A stretch of 64,000 bases of DNA. It comes from Bugula neritina. Taxonomy: Eukaryota > Bryozoa > Gymnolaemata > Cheilostomatida > Bugulidae. Shown piece by piece: positions 35,500-64,000 of this stretch. A program made the position numbers and the translations under genes. The notes beneath the pieces were generated by a model, which was given only the letters and a program-made list of their open reading frames with translations, did no database searches and was not told the DNA's origin. The stretch covers positions 20,210,700 through 20,274,699 of the forward strand of contig OZ037768.1 of the NCBI GenBank assembly GCA_964035545.1. Reading direction: 5' to 3'. Position 1 is the stretch's first letter, and every line of letters begins with the position of its first letter.

Positions 35500-35660
35500 T
35501 ATGATGGTTAATGTAGTGTGATGACTACCCAATGGTCCCCTGCACACTTGTTTGCAAGCGATAGAGGTCTCGGGGTTCGTTCGAATCCCATTGGGGTAAA
35601 GTTTTTTCATAGTTCATCTTGTTGCGCCACACCAAGCTTACAAAATGATGCTGTTTAAGA
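35500..35660 (+). mobile_element. tRNA-like SINE fragment
   Basis: Contains a B-box-like GTTCGAATCCC at about 35579-35589, with a weak A-box-like TGGTTAATGTAG about 75 nt upstream. This matches the pol III promoter arrangement of tRNA-derived SINEs. It differs from the SINE family in the channel-gene introns. Confidence 0.4.
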
Positions 35661-37303
35661 TTCCATAATGCCAGCCATTTCTTCATGCGTGTAGTTTTAA
35701 AATTTACAGCTTTGCTGTCCACTTTCTCTCAAGTTTGACTGACATTGCTCCCAGCCTTCCTTTATTTGAGCTACTTCTCTCCCTATTTATCTATGTTTGG
35801 CTATCTACTTTTTCTTTCTCAAATTTTTTCATCTCAATTTCTTCCCCCTTTTTCTAGCTCAATCGATTTTTCTTCTGCGCAGCCTGGTTAAATTCTACAA
35901 TATTTTTATATACAATGTAAGTATAACAATATCATGCATATATACAAGTCAGTTGTTGGATTTGATTTTTTTTAATATAAATATATAATATAATATAATT
36001 TAATAAGAAGAGTCGTTTTCTCTTCAGAGGTTTACTATTCAATGACACTGACAATTGAAATACCAAAATGGGCAACATGTTAAATTTATTTTTTGTTTAC
36101 TTCTTTCAATTGTGATTGAAATAAATCAGTCTAAAGTTGATTTCTAAGATATTTTTGATTGATTACATTCATAGGATTTTTTTCAGAGTTCTTGGTCACA
36201 ATCTTGTTAGATAAAAACATGTAAGGGTGCCCTAAATCTTATCACTAAATTTTAATTACAATTATTTTCTTAATCTGCCAAAAACTATATTGAGGAAAAA
36301 GCTTTTTCTCCATGCATGCATGTTTTTAGTTATCAACTCCTTGATAACTTTTCTATCCTTAAACTTCTGGTCAAAACAGAAAAAAATCATCCATTGCTTC
36401 TAGTGGCATTGAATTTATACCGAATAATTTTTCAGACACCCTGGTCAGATTTCTGTGACTGCATGGACTTATTTTAGGTTTAAAAAGTAAAATTTCTGTG
36501 ACAAAAATACCTAGAACACTGAGAAATTAAGAACCAATTTGTATAAACTGAACGAACATAAAGTAATTCTGTTAGCAAAAAACAACTAAATCAAGAGTTG
36601 CTGTTCAAAAACCTTCAATTAAAAGGTTATTAATGTGAAGGCATGTCTGCATTCACATTCTAACTGTTATTAAATTATATATACTGCATACATCTCCCAA
36701 TATATATTTTAATGTATGTAAGAGTTATAGAGTGTAATTATAAAAATGCCAAAGCATAAATTAACAATAAGATATTCATATTGTTGTTAACTTTCCAACC
36801 ACGAAAGCAAAAGAGTTTATTACAAATATTTCTATATTTATGCAGAAGATTTCTCATCTATCCTCATCTATCTCCGTTTTGTCCTTTGTCGGGATATTTA
36901 CGCAGAAGATGCTACACAAAAATGTAGTAATATTTTTAGAATTCAATAATGATAATATCATAAGTAATTACTTACCATTATTCTCGGCCTTAGTAATAGG
37001 TGATAAATAAAAAATTTCATATTAGATAGCAGAGGAATTTTTTTGTATTTGGATACCACCATTAAAAGAAAATCGTAGTTTTTAGAATAATCTAATTGTT
37101 CCATTGTAACACTGCTTTTGTTAAGATATAAGTAGGCATAAAATTATGATAATTCCCAGTACTAACCATATTATATCTGTAGATTGAGAGCTCATTGTAT
37201 TTTTGCAATATAATATTTAGAATTCCAAGTTCCTAGTTCTAATAAATTAAGTCGTGATTGCAGACCGTACATTCTCTCTTTCACTATTTCTCTCTTATAC
37301 ACA

Positions 37304-37376
37304 ACGCACGCACACACACACACGCACGCACACACACACGCACACACGCACACACGCACACACGCACACACACAAT
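37304..37376. repeat. (CA)n microsatellite with CG variants
   Basis: CACACA/CACGCA mixture of about 70 bp. Confidence 0.95.
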
Positions 37377-38150
37377 TACCTAAGATTTTATCAAGCTTGA
37401 GGGAAATATTTTTTGCATTGGTAAGTGTTTTATATTCAGTTTAGTCTTTGTTAAACTGGTATTTTCAACTTATGAGCTATATGTATTGCTTGCTTTGTTG
37501 ATGTAGAACAAATATGTTCCTATACTGTCAGAGTTTACTAGTTGTTGTACACACTATTTTAAAGAATGTACAATAGAAATAAAGTTTCTTCTACGCTATG
37601 TTATGAAGTATAGACAAAAGAGCCACGTTTCAATAAAATAAGGTTACACTTAAACCTATACTGTATGTAGCTTACTGGTAGTTAGTAAGCAATGAAAGCG
37701 TGAGAATTTATCGCGAGAGAATAACTCCTAAGAACTGATCACGCGGGTAATAGTGATAGCCTATGTTTTAAAATATCAAAATGTCCATAGATGTCCTCGG
37801 CGATGGTAATAAATCACAGTCTACAACAATACCGAATTTGTGATTATTTACTATTACATTACTATTACCATTAGTATTACTTGGAGTTCATGTAAAATAA
37901 TTTACTTCAGATTTCAGGTTCGAGTAACTTGAATTTTTATTTTGATTCAACTATTGAATTTGATAAATGATATCAATATATGAATAATTTACTGCAGCTA
38001 TAGGTATTAAACATTTATATTTAAATTCTTACTAAGTATAACCATAGGACTAGGTACGTGTTTAAATTTTATCATTAATCATTAAATTTAATGTTTAATG
38101 ATGATCATCAGATCATAATCTTAATCTAAACACTAAGAATAAGTTATTAG

Positions 38151-39419
38151 ACACAAGACTGGAAAACAGCAAACATTGTACCGATCTTCAAGAAAGGAAG
38201 TCGTACAGACCCGCTGAATTACAGGCCAATATCACTCACTTCTATCATATCCAAAATCTTCGAGCATATCGTATCACATAATATCAACTGTTTCCTCGAA
38301 TCAAATGACCTGTTTTATCCACACCAACATGGCTTCAGGACAAATCATGGCTGCGATACTCAGTTGCTGAATACCGTGAGTGAATTTATAGATTTTTTCG
38401 ACGAAATGATACCGGTTGACCTCGCTGTCTTGGATTTTTCAAAGGCCTTTGACGTTGTGTCGCACCATAAACTACAGGTTAAACTGCTAAATATCGGAAT
38501 AGCTGATAAAACTGTCAAGTGGATTTTTTCATGGCTTCAGAGCCGTCTTCTTTCAGTCTGTGTCAACAACGTCAAATCGGCCACTAGACATGTGACCTCA
38601 GGAGTGCCCCAAGGCAGTGTATTAGGACCATTGTTATTTAATGTGTACATAAATGACATGCACTCTGTGGTAGCCAACAGCAAGCTTAAACTATATGCAG
38701 ATGATTCCTTGTTGTACAAACCAATCACAACACCTGCTGATTCTAGTTTATTTCAGAATGACTTAGACCATCTTATAACTTGGGCAGACAGTTCTCAGAT
38801 GAAGTTCAATATAAATAAATGTGAGCATATGACAATTCAACGCTCCACTGTAAATCCTCTAGTGTCTCAATACAGCATGAATAATGACCCCTTACAATGT
38901 GTTGACAAAGTATTATACCTTGGTGTCACGATTGATAATAAACTGTCATTCGATCAACATATAATAAACATTTGCTCAAAAGCTAATAAATTATTACACA
39001 TGCTGATGCGCTGTCTAAAAAAGGCTAAAAGTAAAACCAGAGCCATAGCTTATAAAACAGTCTGTCGCCCTATACTAGAATTTGCGACCCACACCTGGTC
39101 TCCATTTAAATTGAAAAACATCAACATCATAGAAGGTATAAATAGAAAAGCCTTCAGGTGGGCATTCTGTAAGAGAAAACGAGATCATATAACTGAGCTC
39201 ATGACAAATTCTAATTGGGATAGCCTTGCACAAAGACGTGATAATGCAGACCAAAAAATGTACTTTCGTATGCTTTCTGGTAGTGCCGCTATAGACCAAG
39301 ACCGGTTCTCCCTTCATTTTGCAGAGTCTCACAATACCAGACATGGTGCTATTAAGGGCAATATCAATACCAAAACTGCCAAACATTCATATAAACATCG
39401 CATCCATAAACTTTTCTAA
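38151..39419 (+). CDS. 5'-truncated non-LTR retrotransposon reverse transcriptase
   Basis: Open frame of about 420 codons with no start of its own; homology begins at about DWKTANIVPIFKKGS, RT block 1. Further motifs: LDFSKAFDVVSHHKL, SGVPQGSVLGPLLFNVYIND, YADD (catalytic Asp pair) and YLGVTIDNKLSF. The C-terminal thumb region is of the Jockey/CR1 superfamily type. The endonuclease domain and ORF1 are missing, the usual 5' truncation. The remaining frame has no stops, so the copy is fairly young but incapable of independent movement. Confidence 0.92.
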   Translation, partial: TQDWKTANIVPIFKKGSRTDPLNYRPISLTSIISKIFEHIVSHNINCFLESNDLFYPHQHGFRTNHGCDTQLLNTVSEFIDFFDEMIPVDLAVLDFSKAFDVVSHHKLQVKLLNIGIADKTVKWIFSWLQSRLLSVCVNNVKSATRHVTSGVPQGSVLGPLLFNVYINDMHSVVANSKLKLYADDSLLYKPITTPADSSLFQNDLDHLITWADSSQMKFNINKCEHMTIQRSTVNPLVSQYSMNNDPLQCVDKVLYLGVTIDNKLSFDQHIINICSKANKLLHMLMRCLKKAKSKTRAIAYKTVCRPILEFATHTWSPFKLKNINIIEGINRKAFRWAFCKRKRDHITELMTNSNWDSLAQRRDNADQKMYFRMLSGSAAIDQDRFSLHFAESHNTRHGAIKGNINTKTAKHSYKHRIHKLF

Positions 39420-39485
39420 TGATTCTAGCTGCTTTGCCTAACTGATTATAAGCACTTTACACCGACATATTTATTTATTTATTTG

Positions 39486-39517
<32 letters not shown>

Positions 39518-39712
39518 CTCTCCTGGCAGTAGCTAGCTATTGAGCTTTGAATCAAAGCATAATTAACTATATTCTTATCTCGTAGACAAAATGGTTTTCT
39601 TCCTTACTACTGATAATTTAAACAATTGTTCATACACCACTGCATCTCGATAAAGGAGCCAAAGAGCTCCGAGTGAGATTAATTAGATGAGATGAGATGA
39701 GATGAGATTACG
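38151..39712 (+). mobile_element. LINE insertion, 5'-truncated, with short-tandem 3' tail
   Basis: The RT frame is followed by about 290 bp of 3' UTR with a run of about 31 T (39487-39517). It ends in a GATGA repeat (about 39687-39712) instead of poly(A), as in several CR1/Jockey-type LINEs. Target duplications were not resolved. Confidence 0.8.
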
Positions 39713-41292
39713 TTTAACTTTAAATCATCAAATTTAATCATAATGATAATCATATTGATAATGACTAATTTTGCTGTTGAACTTATAGTGAGTTATACTT
39801 ATTGTGATTGTAAATTTCAATGATTGCTAGGAGTAGATGCATATTCTTATTGATATTTAATTATATTATGAAGATTTCATTTGTAATAAATATTAAATAT
39901 GAATGTGAGTTGCACTTGTTTTATATTGTACTATATTAACAATAATATAAGCCTACAATTACAACTATAAGTATAACTATAACTATAAGTGTAACTATAA
40001 TATTAATAAGGTAATAAAAATAAGCATTATTATTACTAGTATGAATAGATTACCAATGGCAATACTATCACTTACAGTTACTATCACTATGATGCTAGTA
40101 TTTACACTCAATGAATAATTAAACTTATTACTTGAAAGTCAATATCAATGTGGAATAATAAGGATCATGACACTAAGTTGTAGTGACTAAGTTGAACTAT
40201 ATTTATTACTAGGCTATTAATAATTACTAATTATACCACCAGCAACACTAATACTATTAGTATTAGTTTACTATTACTACTAGTATCAGTATTATTAGTA
40301 TCAGTAGTAATCAGGTCCATCACACTCCCTCCCCCATCAGCATGAGAATCACTAAATGTGGCTGAAAAGAATGATATTTACTTGAAGCTCATTTTCAACA
40401 TCTTTTTAACTATTTTTGGTCTTGTATAAAAATTTCAATTCATTAAACATTTATATTTATCCATTTTGATATCAAAGTTAATAAAAAATATCATTGTTAT
40501 AATCAATGTTAGTTTTGATAAGTATTGACTATTAAAACTATAAGCTCATTTGGTTTCATGGCTGTTTGCATTTATAAATAGTACAGTTATTTGACTCTTG
40601 ATTCAAATTAGTCTTTCATCGCCGTGGTCTTGCTCGGGTGACTCTTGATTTAAAATATGTGATATAAAGCCATATTTTGTGGTAGTATTGGATTTTGGGT
40701 CTTCTCTTGCAAAATATTTTCTCTAATTTCTCTTTGACATGTGCTACAAGAGCAATAATGCAGTTCGTTGCCCACCTTATGAATTGTGAGTAACTTTGAC
40801 TGATTCTTAGCTAAACTAGATACATATAAGAACAATGTATTAAGAGTTTTTGCACTGTTGTTTTGTATGCACAGTAACGCAGGTTACTGTTGACAGTGTT
40901 AAAGGTGTTTCAGTTTATCTAAATTTATTCAAGATGTGTAGACTTGGCAGCAAAGCCCCCATAGACATAAGACTATGCAGGAAACGAGACTAAATGCTTT
41001 TACTTTGTGATGTAAAGTCATTCCCACACACGCTGTCACTGCAGTAAGTGTTGTATTTAACTTACATTTAGCTTACGTACTTCACTTAAGTTATTGTGAC
41101 CTGCTGTTAATAAAGATTTTCTGGATTAAAAATGCAGTTTATTAATTTTTGCCCCTTTAATTCATTTAACCAACAGTAATGGTATGATAAAGGTTTTTAC
41201 CAATGTATTTGTAGAAGTGTTGTTACAACTCAATGCTCTGTTGGCTGCTCTGTGATATTCTTGATGTTTGCATAAATTAGATAATTTGAAAT
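39713..41292. other. Region upstream of the channel gene
   Basis: AT-rich, with low-complexity TATAACTATAAG-type sequence at 39955-40005 similar to 13620-13770, and ATT/ACT-rich sequence to 40300. It presumably includes the promoter and 5' UTR of the NALCN gene. No core promoter can be named. Confidence 0.4.
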
Positions 41293-63482
<22,190 letters not shown>

Positions 63483-63514
63483 GTGAGTGTGTAACTAGTA
63501 TGTCTACATGTAGA

Positions 63515-63660
63515 TTGTAGGAGCAGCAGTGGTTTAGGGGTTAGAGCGCCGGCCTAGTGAAACACGAAGTCAGTGGTTCGAGTCCAAATACCATTGGTGA
63601 TGTTAAGAAGAGCATCCAGTCATAATTGCTTCTGTGCCCCATTTAAATAAGGCTAGGGCC
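63515..63660 (+). mobile_element. tRNA-derived SINE in the intron after NALCN exon 20
   Basis: A-box-like TGGTTTAGGGGTTAGAGCGC, B-box GGTTCGAGTCC (about 63575), tail GAAGAGCATCCAGTCATAAT. Second copy of the family at 44738-44895. Confidence 0.78.
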
Positions 63661-64000
63661 ATACGGCGCAGATTTTCTGCATGTGGGTCCAAAATTTTGA
63701 AAACCGGTTGTGGGAACGACCTGCCACACACAATGCATGGGTTGTTGGTGTGGAAATTTATTAGCTAGTGATGTTGGTATTTAACTTTAATGCTTGTCTA
63801 CAGGCGTTTGGTTTTAAATCTACGCCATCAGAAAAAACGACTTTAGATATTATAAAAGCGGAAATGCAAACTATTGAAAAATATTTTAATTCGGTTCGCT
63901 AAAAATCAAAACGCAAATTGAAATTCAAAAAATGTGCTCACTATAATGGAAACCAGCTAATTAGATAAAGCCTGCACCAGCTTTCTGCACTCTCCGCTCA
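63640..64000. other. Right-edge intronic sequence, possibly a DNA-transposon end
   Basis: From 63650 the sequence reads CTAGGGCCATACGGCGCAG and is GC-richer than its surroundings. An acceptor-like CTACAG at 63804 opens a 31-codon frame (to TAA at about 63901) that does not match the S1-S2 loop or S2 expected next in NALCN. I see no certain exon here. Confidence 0.3.

Larger units (their letters stand above)
33028..38150. other. Gene-free AT-rich stretch
   Basis: No coding region recognised; isolated open frames here have no family resemblance. Contains the SINE-like piece at 35500-35660 and a CA microsatellite at 37304-37376. Confidence 0.5.

Noticed and set aside
63805-63901. Next NALCN exon or alternative terminal exon
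   Set aside because: The 31 codons do not resemble the domain III S1-S2 region and the surrounding sequence looks like a transposon end.

Overview
This looks like about 64 kb of an AT-rich, intron-rich animal genome, most likely a protostome and perhaps a lophotrochozoan. The genes have short phase-consistent exons separated by introns of about 0.1-4 kb. The window is full of retrotransposons, inverted-repeat DNA elements, tRNA-derived SINEs and minisatellites. The protostome inference rests on a NALCN-type channel gene with two alternative domain-II pore exons, one placing Glu and one Lys at the selectivity position.

Layout. (1) 849-11065, plus strand: the last 17 recognisable exons of a molybdo-flavoenzyme of the xanthine dehydrogenase/aldehyde oxidase family, covering essentially the whole molybdopterin domain. 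The iron-sulphur and most of the FAD domain lie left of the window. Pocket residues fit an aldehyde oxidase better than a xanthine dehydrogenase. (2) About 11.1-41.3 kb: a mobile-element region. It holds a long (TA)n tract, a reverse-transcriptase relic with hammerhead-like motifs beside it, a tandemly duplicated block with an SGNH-hydrolase gene relic, a complete Ty3/gypsy LTR retrotransposon (22927-30384) with identical-looking LTRs and an extra zinc-finger ORF after pol, an inverted solo LTR of the same family, a hAT-like 1.8-kb element, a tRNA-like SINE and a 5'-truncated LINE. (3) 41293 to the right edge, plus strand: the 5' two thirds or so of a NALCN-type four-domain leak-channel gene, running from the start codon through domains I and II and into S1 of domain III. 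Its introns carry a 3.6-kb inverted-repeat transposon, two SINE copies, a roughly 740-bp (CTA)n array and several minisatellites.

The two host genes are unrelated in function and simply neighbours. Most notable are the mutually exclusive-looking Glu/Lys pore exons of the channel gene, a recurrent class of intronic tandem array made of copies of the adjoining splice site, and the intact-looking LTR element with a C2H2/CCHC zinc-finger third ORF. All calls come from reading the sequence; no database search was possible.
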